This document shows positions 9,041 to 16,842 of a stretch of 43,394 nt of DNA, piece by piece. Numbering within the stretch: the first letter of the stretch is position 1; each line of letters opens with the position of its first letter. The notes beneath the pieces are model-generated. The model made no database searches. It saw only the letters and a program-made list of their open reading frames with translations, and was not told the DNA's origin. A program made the position numbers and the translations under genes. This DNA comes from Bacteroidales bacterium H3 (GTDB lineage Bacteria > Bacteroidota > Bacteroidia > Bacteroidales > Muribaculaceae), in the NCBI GenBank assembly GCA_001701135.1, contig DAAN01000029.1, forward strand, positions 1 to 43,394, given 5' to 3'.

Positions 9041-9115
9041 TAAAAAACTAAACCCGATAGCTTGACGAGTCAGGGGCTACCGGGAATCAACACTGCAAAA
9101 GTAGTGCTTTCTTTT
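9041..9115 (+). ncRNA. Structured leader RNA of the AbiF-like gene, possible RNA antitoxin
   Basis: Two hairpins are visible. In the first, CCCG (9053-9056) pairs with CGGG (9081-9084), TAGC (9058-9061) with GCTA (9076-9079), and TTGA (9062-9065) with TCAG (9070-9073) around a CGAG loop. In the second, CACTGC (9091-9096) pairs with GTAGTG (9101-9106) around AAAA and is followed by CTTTCTTTT. AATCAA (9085-9090) can also pair with TTGATT (9114-9119), which covers the presumed TTG start of the Abi gene. AbiF-family HEPN proteins have been reported to work with an adjacent non-coding RNA, and that family has been linked to the origin of Cas13; membership of this locus is inferred. Confidence 0.55.
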
Positions 9116-9845
9116 GATTAAAACAAATTTTGGCTCACAAAAGATTGTACAGCAAGTGAAATTCACCGATTTTCAGAATATATTGTCTCCGGAGAGGCTC
9201 AACAGATATGTTGCGGCCTGTGGTAATGACACCCGAAAAGCCATGTCGCTGTATCGGCTGAATCTTCATCTTTCACAGGAAGTATTTACTTTGTTGAGTT
9301 GTTTCGAGGTGGCGTTGAGGAATGCCATTGACCGTGAGCTTACAACCCGGTTCGGAGAAAACTGGCTCCGTGATTCAGTATTGGCTGGAGGCATATTCGA
9401 TATTGCCAGTTGCCGGGATAGTGCGCGAATAATCACCAAGGCTTTCAACCGTCTGAACAGAACTAGCGAGTACACCCATCATAAACTTCTTGCAGAAATG
9501 GAGTTCGGGGTGTGGAAATATATGTTCGCCAATCCTCAGTATCGTGCTACCGGGCAGATTCTTCTCCGAATATTCCCGAACAAGCCTCGTTCATCGGCAG
9601 AGGTTCAATACAACAATGCCTATATGTTCAATGAACTTGACGGCATCAATATCCTCCGAAACAGAATAGCGCACCATGAGCCTATCTGTTTTGCGAGAAG
9701 ACAGCCTCAAATCGGAACAGCATACATCCTCAACGCTTATCAGAATCTTCATAAGCTGTTTATGTGGATGGGCATCGACAGTCATTCTTTGCTTTACGGA
9801 CTTGACCATGTGCAGCAAGTCTGCAACCGAATAAATGCCATTTAA
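9114..9845 (+). CDS. Abi_2 / AbiF-like HEPN ribonuclease (abortive infection)
   Basis: The protein has 243 residues if it starts at the TTG at 9114. No ATG occurs in frame before residue 44, and the domain begins earlier, so a TTG or GTG start is required. The fold features are those of the Abi_2 family: an N-terminal half with SCFEVALRNAIDREL (about 62-76) and a C-terminal HEPN motif R182-N-R-I-A-H187 (RxxxxH), the RNA-cleaving signature. Abi_2/AbiD/AbiF proteins block phage growth by RNA cleavage that stops the cell. The gene sits between an integrase and a structured RNA region. A promoter and a structured leader RNA precede it directly, suggesting RNA-based restraint. The family call is firm; phage defence here is inferred. 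Confidence 0.85.
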   Translation: MIKTNFGSQKIVQQVKFTDFQNILSPERLNRYVAACGNDTRKAMSLYRLNLHLSQEVFTLLSCFEVALRNAIDRELTTRFGENWLRDSVLAGGIFDIASCRDSARIITKAFNRLNRTSEYTHHKLLAEMEFGVWKYMFANPQYRATGQILLRIFPNKPRSSAEVQYNNAYMFNELDGINILRNRIAHHEPICFARRQPQIGTAYILNAYQNLHKLFMWMGIDSHSLLYGLDHVQQVCNRINAI

Positions 9846-9921
9846 TTTCTAGGATATAGCTGTCATTGAGGCTCTCACAACGGCTTCATAACGCAGATTG
9901 GCTCCCGGTGGCTCAAAAAGC

Positions 9922-9952
9922 TTGCATATATCGTAACTGTTTTGTAACTTCG
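9922..9952 (+). promoter_or_regulatory. Possible promoter of the 10-kb structured RNA
   Basis: TTG at 9922-9924, 20 bases, TAACTTCG at 9945-9952. The -7 element differs from the consensus at one base (TTCG for TTTG). The predicted start is near 9958. Confidence 0.4.
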
Positions 9953-9957
9953 CAGCC

Positions 9958-10257
9958 CAAGAAGGAATATAACCCACTGAGAGAAGAAAGACACACGTCA
10001 GCCAGCATCGGTCAAAGCCGGACATCGCTGAACAATTCCGTTTTTACTCTTGTTAGAAAAACATCAAAGCGGTTAGGTGGCAGTGGCCCTAACCCCTCGC
10101 GGCAATGCGAAGCACCTGCCCTTATGGGCTGGTGACGATTGTCGCATCCCTGCCACATCCCTTGCGAAAGGGCGACATATATGAATTGAATACCCGTATC
10201 GAGACCTCGCCAAAGGCACGTCCACACAGACGTATCGGCAAGGCCCCGCTTTTTTAT
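9958..10257 (+). ncRNA. Large structured non-coding RNA candidate
   Basis: No plausible protein is encoded here, but nested complementary segments are dense. TCAGC/GCTGA (9998-10002/10027-10031) encloses CGGT/GCCG. GTGGCAG/CTGCCAC (10077-10083/10150-10156) encloses ATGCGA/TCGCAT (10105-10110/10142-10147), CACC/GGTG and GCCC/GGGC. Next come CCCTT-GCGA-AAGGG (10159-10172, a GNRA loop), then CCTCGCC/GGCAAGG (10205-10211/10237-10243) around ACGTC/GACGT, then a T run (10250-10255). GNRA loops appear only in the plus-strand reading. The 3' limit is uncertain: more paired segments continue to 10391. The RNA family is not recognised; comparison with integrase/AlpA-associated RNA motifs would be sensible. 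Confidence 0.5.
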
Positions 10258-10280
10258 TGTCCATCCAGAAGGACAGTAAC

Positions 10281-10391
10281 GGCAGACAATTCAATGATAC
10301 TCGCTTTTCCGCACCATTCACGGACGCAAGTCCAGTATTAATTTTGTAGTGTCTGCCAGCCTTTAATCCTCCGGGTGTAGTCATCTGGCTG
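10281..10391 (+). ncRNA. Additional paired segments, 3' part of the structured region or leader of the next gene
   Basis: GGCAGACA (10281-10288) is fully complementary to TGTCTGCC (10350-10357). Between them GGAC-GCAA-GTCC (10322-10333) forms a GNRA-capped hairpin. CAGCC (10357-10361) can pair with GGCTG (10387-10391). A TAATTTTG promoter-like box (10339-10346) lies inside, so part may be a separate leader. Confidence 0.35.
10339..10346 (+). promoter_or_regulatory. Putative -7 box upstream of the small HTH-like gene
   Basis: TAATTTTG matches TAnnTTTG. No good -33 element lies at the right distance, so the call is tentative. Confidence 0.3.
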
Positions 10392-10522
10392 ACGAGACGC
10401 AATAACTATGACCTGACGACACCCACCTACCCGTATGTTGAGCATACAGCATATCACTTATCATCTGAAAACTGATGCGTGAGAACAAACAGATTTCGAA
10501 AACCACTAATCCATCCGTTAAC

Positions 10523-10828
10523 ATGAACACCATTACAGATTACCTGAATCTTCCTTTCATCGAGGTTCTGAAGCACCTCCTGAAAGACGCGGTCAAGGAC
10601 TACCTTGCCGAATCGGGAGTGCTGGCAACTATCGCCAGTGCTTCCGCAAAATCTAAAAAGAGAGACCCGGAGGGGCTGAACGTGACCGAAGCCCTCGAAT
10701 TCCTGAACGAAAACGGCTATCCCATGAAAATCGGACAGCTATACAAGGAAACGAGCCAAGGCTGCAGGTTTGATTTCATCCCGCTTGTGGCGGATTTGTT
10801 CAATATTGAAAACGACTTAAATCTTTAG
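10523..10828 (+). CDS. Small HTH-like (excisionase-type) protein, possibly truncated
   Basis: The protein has 101 residues from the ATG at 10523; an in-frame ATG at 10475 would add 16 unstructured residues. The start MNTITDYLNLPFIEVL and the segment LNVTEALEFLNENGYPM resemble the N-terminal part of helix-turn-helix proteins carried by Bacteroidales mobile elements. After KIGQLYKETSQ the expected wing with a basic strand and an RSDL-like helix is missing and the tail (about 22 residues) looks unrelated. It may therefore be a truncated copy or a divergent form. It follows the structured RNA region and precedes the GNAT gene. Confidence 0.55.
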   Translation: MNTITDYLNLPFIEVLKHLLKDAVKDYLAESGVLATIASASAKSKKRDPEGLNVTEALEFLNENGYPMKIGQLYKETSQGCRFDFIPLVADLFNIENDLNL

Positions 10829-10876
10829 GTAAAACGGTTGACCGCATATCGCAACTGAAAACCCGTGAAAAATGTC

Positions 10877-10884
10877 TAATTTTG
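10877..10884 (+). promoter_or_regulatory. -7 box almost touching the GNAT start codon
   Basis: TAATTTTG ends 4 bases before the ATG at 10889. Transcription from it would start at or within a base or two of the ATG, giving a leaderless mRNA. The -33 element is poor. Confidence 0.4.
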
Positions 10885-10888
10885 CAAT

Positions 10889-11368
10889 ATGGAAGCAGAA
10901 GACATTTTTACTATCATTACGGCCGACAACAACAGGAAACAATATCTCCCATTACTTCTTATGGGTGATGAATCAGAATCCATGATTGACCGTTATCTGG
11001 ATTCGGGAACCCTTTATGTCGGCTTGCTTAATGGTAAGCCCATAGCAGTATGCATCGCTGTCAATCTTGATTCTGACACTGTTGAAATAAAAAATCTCGC
11101 TGTCGAAACTGAATTCAGACGACAAGGATACGGTCGTCGAATGCTTGAACATGTCGAATCTCAACACTCAAATAAAAAGATCATCCTTGGTACAGGAGAG
11201 ACACCTTCAACGCTGAGGTTCTATAAATCCTGTGGCTATTGTTATTCTCATCGTATTCCAGACTTCTTCACCGACAATTATCCTGCTCCGATTATTGAGG
11301 AAGGAGTAAAATTATGTGACATGGTTTATCTTGTACATATGAAATCGCGCTCTTCAAGTGAAAAATAG
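10889..11368 (+). CDS. GNAT family N-acetyltransferase
   Basis: The 159-residue protein has a complete GNAT core: strand beta4 (VEIKNLAV, about 70-77), the acetyl-CoA pyrophosphate loop RRQGYGRRML (about 82-91; R/QxxGxG/A form) and the C-terminal RFYKSCGY motif typical of motif B. It transfers an acetyl group from acetyl-CoA to an unidentified amine. The N-terminus (MEAEDIFTIIT) fits the family start, supporting the ATG at 10889 despite the closeness of the promoter box. It is the last gene of the AT-rich accessory block before purB. Confidence 0.85.
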   Translation: MEAEDIFTIITADNNRKQYLPLLLMGDESESMIDRYLDSGTLYVGLLNGKPIAVCIAVNLDSDTVEIKNLAVETEFRRQGYGRRMLEHVESQHSNKKIILGTGETPSTLRFYKSCGYCYSHRIPDFFTDNYPAPIIEEGVKLCDMVYLVHMKSRSSSEK

Positions 11369-11470
11369 CAGGGAGTGCCATACTCTTCCGGGATTACACC
11401 GTTGTTTTTGACAGACGGATCGTCGGTCGCCCCCCGGGGCACTATCAACAGACAATATGTTGGTGGCCGG

Positions 11471-11504
11471 TTTGGTGTTTTTCCATGGAATTTTCGTAAC
11501 TTTG
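11471..11504 (+). promoter_or_regulatory. purB promoter
   Basis: TAACTTTG at 11497-11504 with TTTG at 11471-11474, spacer 22 bases. The start would be near 11511, about 37 nt before the purB start codon. Confidence 0.5.
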
Positions 11505-11547
11505 CAGTCTCAAACTTGTATTATAAACCACCACAATAACAACAGCT

Positions 11548-12891
11548 TTGGAACTTTCGACTCTCACAGCTATTTCTCCCGTCGACGGCCGCTACCGGTC
11601 GAAAACTTCGGGTCTCGACAATTATTTTTCGGAATTCGCCCTTATACGCTACCGCGTGAAGGTGGAAGTGGAATATTTCATGGCGCTGTGCCGTCTGCCT
11701 CTGCCTCAGCTGGCCGATGTGCCCGCCGACACGCTCAAGGTGCTGCCCAAGATATACACCGAATTCTCTGTGGCCGATGCCATGCGCATCAAGGAGCATG
11801 AGTCGGTGACCAACCACGATGTGAAAGCTGTGGAATATTTCCTCAAGGAGCGCTTCGACACTTTGGGGCTGGCTCCATGGAAGGAGTTTATCCACTTCGG
11901 TCTTACTTCGCAGGATATCAACAACACCTCCGTGCCCATGTCGGTGAAGGATGCTATTCACGAGGTGTTTCTGCCCCTGCTCGATTCGCTGACCGATGCT
12001 CTCGAGGCCCGCGCGGAGGAGTGGAAGGATGTGGCCATGCTCGCCAAGACCCACGGACAGCCCGCTTCCCCCACCCGTCTTGGCAAGGAGCTGGAGGTGT
12101 ATGTCTACCGTCTGCGTCAGCAGCGCCAGCTGCTGTGCGACACCCCCGTGACAGGCAAATTCGGTGGCGCCACCGGCAATTTCAACGCCCATCATGCCGC
12201 CTACCCCGAATTTGACTGGCGCGCGTTCGGCAACGCTTTCCTGAGCGAAAACCTCGGCATCGGCCGCGAACAGTGGACCACCCAGATCTCCAACTACGAC
12301 AATCTGGCCGCCCTCTTCGATGCCCTGCGCCGCATCAACACCATCATCCTCGACCTCGACCGCGACATCTGGATGTATGTCTCAGCCGAATATTTCAAAC
12401 AGAAAATCAAAGCCGGCGAGGTCGGTTCATCGGCAATGCCGCACAAGGTGAACCCCATCGATTTCGAGAATTCCGAAGGAAACATCGGCATCGCCAACGC
12501 CATCTACGCCCATCTGTCGCAGAAGCTCCCCGTGTCGCGTCTGCAGCGCGACCTCACCGACTCCACCGTGCTCCGTAACATCGGCGTGCCCATGGCCCAC
12601 AGCGTCATCGCCATCCACTCCACACTCAAGGGGCTGGGCAAACTGCTGCTCAATGCCGACGCCATCGCCCGCGACCTCGACAAAGCATGGGCCGTGGTGG
12701 CCGAAGGCATCCAGACCATCCTGCGCCGCGAAGGTTATCCCCACCCCTACGAGACCCTCAAGCAGCTCACCCGCACAAACGCCAAGGTGACCGAGGAATC
12801 CATAGAGACCTTCATTGACACGCTCGACGTCACCGACGAGGTGCGTGCACAGCTCAAAGCGCTCTCCCCCTCCACCTACACCGGCATCTGA
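11548..12891 (+). CDS. purB: Adenylosuccinate lyase
   Basis: The 447-residue protein is a full-length PurB of the E. coli type. It cleaves adenylosuccinate to AMP and SAICAR to AICAR, releasing fumarate, in purine synthesis. Signature residues are visible: H169 in KTHGQPASPT, and the flexible loop GSSAMPHKVNP with S294 as catalytic base candidate. The start is a TTG, as no ATG occurs in frame between the promoter and the conserved ELSTLTAISPVDGRY. The next gene begins 6 bases after the stop. The GC content rises sharply from here compared with the preceding 11 kb, marking the return to core chromosome. Confidence 0.97.
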   Translation: MELSTLTAISPVDGRYRSKTSGLDNYFSEFALIRYRVKVEVEYFMALCRLPLPQLADVPADTLKVLPKIYTEFSVADAMRIKEHESVTNHDVKAVEYFLKERFDTLGLAPWKEFIHFGLTSQDINNTSVPMSVKDAIHEVFLPLLDSLTDALEARAEEWKDVAMLAKTHGQPASPTRLGKELEVYVYRLRQQRQLLCDTPVTGKFGGATGNFNAHHAAYPEFDWRAFGNAFLSENLGIGREQWTTQISNYDNLAALFDALRRINTIILDLDRDIWMYVSAEYFKQKIKAGEVGSSAMPHKVNPIDFENSEGNIGIANAIYAHLSQKLPVSRLQRDLTDSTVLRNIGVPMAHSVIAIHSTLKGLGKLLLNADAIARDLDKAWAVVAEGIQTILRREGYPHPYETLKQLTRTNAKVTEESIETFIDTLDVTDEVRAQLKALSPSTYTGI

Positions 12892-12897
12892 TCTTCA

Positions 12898-13758
12898 ATG
12901 ACAGACCGCACCCTATATGTCACGGATCTCGACGGCACTCTGCTCGACCCATCGAGCAGGGTGCCCGATGAGTCGCGCGAAATCCTCAACAGCCTCATCG
13001 ACCGCGGAGCCATGATCACAGTGGCTACCGCCCGCACACCCGCCACTGTGGAGTTGCTGCTCGACGGGCTGCATGCGGCAACCACGCCCGGGGGGCGCGA
13101 CATTCCCGCCATCGTGATGACAGGCGCCGCCTACTGGAACCGTCGGCTCAGGCGCTACGACTATATCACGCTTATGTCGGAGCGCGACAGCCGGATCATC
13201 CGCGATGCATTCCGCGCTGCCGGCATAAACCCGTTCAACTACACCCTCGGCGCCAACGAGGTATTGGAGGTGTTTCATGCAGCCCCGCTCAGCGACCGCG
13301 AGGATGCATTTTACCGCGAGCGGCGCAATCTCCCCCTGAAACGATTCCATATCGGGCAGGAAGCGGGCGAGGATGCCGCCACCGTGCTCTATTTCGCAAT
13401 CGGCACACCCGAAAAAGCCGACATACTTTGCCGCATGGTCAACGACCGCACACTATGCTCCGCGGCATGGTACCGCGACATCTTCAACCCCGAAGTAGCG
13501 TTTTTGGACATCTATGCCGGCAGCTGCTCCAAAGCAAACGCGGTGAAAGATGTGGCCCGCGAACTGGGATGCGGCCGCATTGTGGTTTTCGGCGACAACC
13601 TCAACGACCTGCCTATGATGCGCGTGGCCGATGTGGCGGTCGCCGTGGAGAACGCACTCCCCGAAGTCCGCGACATGGCCTCCACGGTCATCGGCAGCAA
13701 CGCGAGCGACTCCGTGGCCCGCTTCATCCTCGACGACTTCAACGCCCGCAACCGCTGA
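12898..13758 (+). CDS. Cof-type HAD hydrolase
   Basis: The 286-residue protein has the HAD motifs D10-L-D12-G-T (nucleophile and acid), the conserved T in TVATARTP, a lysine in GSCSKANAV, and GDNLNDLPM near 232-240. The cap is of the C2B type seen in Cof/YbiV phosphatases, which act on sugar phosphates, FMN or similar small phosphates. The substrate cannot be read from the sequence. It starts 6 bases after purB and is likely cotranscribed. Confidence 0.9.
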   Translation: MTDRTLYVTDLDGTLLDPSSRVPDESREILNSLIDRGAMITVATARTPATVELLLDGLHAATTPGGRDIPAIVMTGAAYWNRRLRRYDYITLMSERDSRIIRDAFRAAGINPFNYTLGANEVLEVFHAAPLSDREDAFYRERRNLPLKRFHIGQEAGEDAATVLYFAIGTPEKADILCRMVNDRTLCSAAWYRDIFNPEVAFLDIYAGSCSKANAVKDVARELGCGRIVVFGDNLNDLPMMRVADVAVAVENALPEVRDMASTVIGSNASDSVARFILDDFNARNR

Positions 13759-13789
13759 CAGCCCTCGCCCGCACAAACGATCCCCGCAC

Positions 13790-16117
13790 TTGAAATCACT
13801 AACAGTCAGAATATTACTTTTTGCAGCCGCCGCGCTGTCGCTGCTCCTTTCGGGGTGCAGTTCCACGCGCCATGTGCCCGACGGGGAGTATCTGCTCGAC
13901 AAAGTGAACATCGACGTGGTGAACTCACCCGAGGTATCAACCTCGGGGTTGGCCAACTACCTCAGGCAGTCGCCCAACCACAAAGTGCTCGGATTCTGGA
14001 AACTGCAGTTGGGCGTCTATAACCTTTCGGGCAAAAACCCCGACGGACGCTTCAACAAATGGGTGCGCAAAATGGGGCAGGAGCCGGTGATCTACGATCC
14101 GCAGCTCACCGACCAGAGCGCCCGCCAGCTGCGTCTGGCACTGCTCAACCAGGGTTACGACGATGCAGTGGTGGAGGTCGACACCATTGTGACCGGCAAG
14201 AAAAAGATGACGGTTAACTACCTGCTCTATCCCGGCACTCCGCGCACGGTGTCATCCTTTTCAGCTGAATTCGAGCACCCCGTGGCGCGGGAGATTTACT
14301 ACAACGACTCCACCCGCTTTCCCATACGGTCGGGCGACAACCTCAACCGCAACAGCCTCGACGCTGTCCGCGCCATATTCGCCGAGGGGATGCATGAGCG
14401 CGGCTACCTGGGTTTCACCAAGGAGCAGGTCACATTCGTGGCCGACACCGTGGCCGGCTCGAAGGAAGTGGACCTGCACATGACCGTGCGCGATCCCGGC
14501 CGTCTGTGTCGGTTCCGCCATGTGTTCATCGTCACCAACTTCTCGCAGAACGAAGATGCCACCCTCATGCGGTTCGAGGGCACCGACACCGTCACATGCG
14601 AGGGTCTGAAAATTCTTTACGGCCCCGACCGCTATCTGCGCCCCACCGTGCTCTCGGAGCAATGCTTCATCCGTCCCGGCGAAATCTACTCCACATCGGC
14701 GGTCGACCGCACCTACGAGGCTTTCAACCGGCTGCAGATTCTGAAATATGTCAACATAGTCACTCGCCCGGCCGGCGAGGCAGCCGACCCTGAGACGCCG
14801 GGCGGCGAGGAGAATCTCGACGTCTACATCCTGCTGTCGCGCACCAAAAAGCAGGCAATCCAGTTTGAACTGGAGGGCACTAACTCCGAGGGCGACCTCG
14901 GTGTCGGCGGCGGCATCACATGGAACAACCGCAACATCTTCCATGGAGGCGAAGTGCTCACCGCCAAGCTCCGCGGCGCCTACGAAAGCCTGTCGGGAAA
15001 TCTCGAGGGGCTGATCAACGACCGCTACACCGAGCTGGCGGCTGAGGTGGGCATCACATTCCCCAAACTCAAGGCGCCATTCCTGCGCAGCGGCTTCAAG
15101 CGGCGCAGCCCGGCCACCACCGAGTTCGCGCTGACGTTCATGTGGCAGGAGCGGCCCGAATACACCCGCGTGATCGCAGGCGCCGCATGGCGCTTCAAGT
15201 GGGCCACGCTCAGCAACCGCACCCGCCGCACATTCGACCTGATCGACCTCAACATTGTGTCGCTGCCGCGCTCCACGGTGAATTTCATCGACAACATCGC
15301 CCCCGATAACCCGTTGCTGCGCTACAGCTATGAGGATCACTTCATCCTCCGCACAGGCTTCACATGGTACAAGACCAACCGCCGCACACCCACCACCTCC
15401 TCCACCCTCTACCGCCTGCCGCGCCAGGTCAACACCTACACCCTCCGCTTCGCCATCGAGACAGCCGGCAACCTGCTCTTCGCTGTCTCAAAAATGGTGG
15501 GGCAGCACAAAAAGGATGGCGCCTACAAAATCTTCGGCATCCCTTACGCCCAGTATGTCAAAGGGGAGGCCGACTACACCATCAACCACGCCTTTTCGTC
15601 GCGCAGCTCCATCACATTCCACTCCGGCCTGGGCATCGGTTACCCTTATGGCAACGCGTCGATGATTCCGTTCGAGAAACGCTTCTATGCCGGAGGCGCC
15701 AACTCGGTGCGCGGATGGAGCGTGCGCTCGCTCGGCCCCGGCTCGTTCGACGGCCACAACAATGTCACCGACTTCATCAACCAGTGTGGCGACATTTCCA
15801 TGCTGCTGTCGCTCGAACTGCGCGGCAAGCTTTTCTGGGTGTTCGAGGGCGCTCTTTTTGTCGATGCCGGCAATGTGTGGACCATCAAGAGCTACCCCAA
15901 TCAGGCTGGCGGCCTCTTCCGCTTCAAGGATTTCTACAAAGAGATAGCGCTGGCCTACGGCGTCGGCCTGCGCCTCGACTTCACCTATTTTCTGCTCCGT
16001 TTCGACCTTGGATTCAAGGCCCACAACCCCGCCCGCGGACAGGAACGCTGGCCCATAGCGCACCCCGACTGGGGACGCGACGCCACCTTCCACTTCTCGG
16101 TGGGATACCCCTTCTGA
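13790..16117 (+). CDS. tamL: TamL: BamA/TamA-family outer-membrane lipoprotein
   Basis: The 775-residue reading starts at a TTG (13790) that gives a lipoprotein signal peptide with lipobox LSGC and Cys23; the longer upstream frame overlaps the HAD gene and is not used. POTRA-like segments follow (for example QSARQLRLALLNQGYDDAVVEV and SLDAVRAIFAEGMHERGYLGF), then a C-terminal Omp85 beta-barrel with RFYAGGANSVRGWSVRSLGPG (the RGF-type loop motif) and a terminal aromatic residue (VGYPF). Bacteroidota carry this lipidated TamA homologue (TamL) for outer-membrane assembly, usually with TamB elsewhere; tamB is not in the window. Gap to the HAD gene: 31 bases. Confidence 0.88.
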   Translation: MKSLTVRILLFAAAALSLLLSGCSSTRHVPDGEYLLDKVNIDVVNSPEVSTSGLANYLRQSPNHKVLGFWKLQLGVYNLSGKNPDGRFNKWVRKMGQEPVIYDPQLTDQSARQLRLALLNQGYDDAVVEVDTIVTGKKKMTVNYLLYPGTPRTVSSFSAEFEHPVAREIYYNDSTRFPIRSGDNLNRNSLDAVRAIFAEGMHERGYLGFTKEQVTFVADTVAGSKEVDLHMTVRDPGRLCRFRHVFIVTNFSQNEDATLMRFEGTDTVTCEGLKILYGPDRYLRPTVLSEQCFIRPGEIYSTSAVDRTYEAFNRLQILKYVNIVTRPAGEAADPETPGGEENLDVYILLSRTKKQAIQFELEGTNSEGDLGVGGGITWNNRNIFHGGEVLTAKLRGAYESLSGNLEGLINDRYTELAAEVGITFPKLKAPFLRSGFKRRSPATTEFALTFMWQERPEYTRVIAGAAWRFKWATLSNRTRRTFDLIDLNIVSLPRSTVNFIDNIAPDNPLLRYSYEDHFILRTGFTWYKTNRRTPTTSSTLYRLPRQVNTYTLRFAIETAGNLLFAVSKMVGQHKKDGAYKIFGIPYAQYVKGEADYTINHAFSSRSSITFHSGLGIGYPYGNASMIPFEKRFYAGGANSVRGWSVRSLGPGSFDGHNNVTDFINQCGDISMLLSLELRGKLFWVFEGALFVDAGNVWTIKSYPNQAGGLFRFKDFYKEIALAYGVGLRLDFTYFLLRFDLGFKAHNPARGQERWPIAHPDWGRDATFHFSVGYPF

Positions 16118-16144
16118 TTCTTACAGCATTTGAAACAATTTGTT

Positions 16145-16795
16145 ATGAAACAACTTGTGATTTTCGATCTCGACGGCACTCTGCTCAACACCATTGCCGA
16201 CCTCGGCAATGCCGCCAATCATGCGCTTGAGCGTGCCGGGCTGCCCCTCCACCCCATCACGGCCTACCCCCGCTTCGTGGGCAACGGCGTGCGCCGACTC
16301 ATCGAGCGCGTGCTACCCGAGGGACTCCGCACTCCCGAAAAAGTCGACGAACTTCTCGCCTATTTCAAGGAATATTACGACTCGCATCTCCATGTCGACA
16401 CCGTGCCCTATCCCGGCATCCCCGAGCTTCTTACCGAACTTACCCGCCGCGACATCAAGGTGGCCGTGGCCTCCAACAAATATCAGAGCGCCGTGGACCG
16501 TCTGATCGGCCATTTCTTCCCCGACATACCCTGGGCGGCCGTCGAAGGGCAGAAAGAGGGGTTTCCCACCAAACCCGACCCGTCGATTGTATTCGAGATT
16601 CTGTCGCTGGTGCCCACCCCCAAATCGGAAGTGCTCTATGTGGGCGACTCGGGCGTTGACATGGAGACTGCCCGCCGCGCGTGCGTCGACTCCGTAGGCG
16701 TCACCTGGGGATTCCGCCCGCTTGAGGAGCTTCTGGCCAACCATGCCGACCAGATTGCCGGCACGCCCAACCAGATTCTGCGACTGGCGATATAA
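16145..16795 (+). CDS. HAD phosphatase, phosphoglycolate phosphatase-like
   Basis: The 216-residue protein (ATG 16145; a TTG at 16130 would add 5 residues) carries FDLDGTLLNT, ASNK near the middle, a conserved lysine in GFPTKPDPS, and YVGDSGVDMETARRA. This is the Gph/PGMB-like class with a helical C1 cap. It probably removes phosphate from 2-phosphoglycolate or a similar substrate. It lies 27 bases after tamL in the same direction. Confidence 0.85.
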   Translation: MKQLVIFDLDGTLLNTIADLGNAANHALERAGLPLHPITAYPRFVGNGVRRLIERVLPEGLRTPEKVDELLAYFKEYYDSHLHVDTVPYPGIPELLTELTRRDIKVAVASNKYQSAVDRLIGHFFPDIPWAAVEGQKEGFPTKPDPSIVFEILSLVPTPKSEVLYVGDSGVDMETARRACVDSVGVTWGFRPLEELLANHADQIAGTPNQILRLAI

Positions 16796-16842
16796 CTGCC
16801 GCCATCCCCACAAATCCCATTCCCCATCAAACCGCATTCACA

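Noticed and set aside
9106..9125. Likeness of GATTAAAAC before the Abi gene to the end of some Cas13a direct repeats
   Set aside because: Too short and AT-rich to mean anything alone; no repeat array or spacers are present.
10387..10400. CTGACGAGA resembling a hammerhead ribozyme core
   Set aside because: The required GAAA strand and three-stem arrangement could not be found around it.
10012..10402. Minus-strand frames of 71 and 109 codons over the structured RNA
   Set aside because: No domain or start context; the same bases form nested stems with GNRA loops only in the plus-strand sense.
14261..15340. 359-codon minus-strand frame inside tamL
   Set aside because: Antisense shadow; no promoter or domain.
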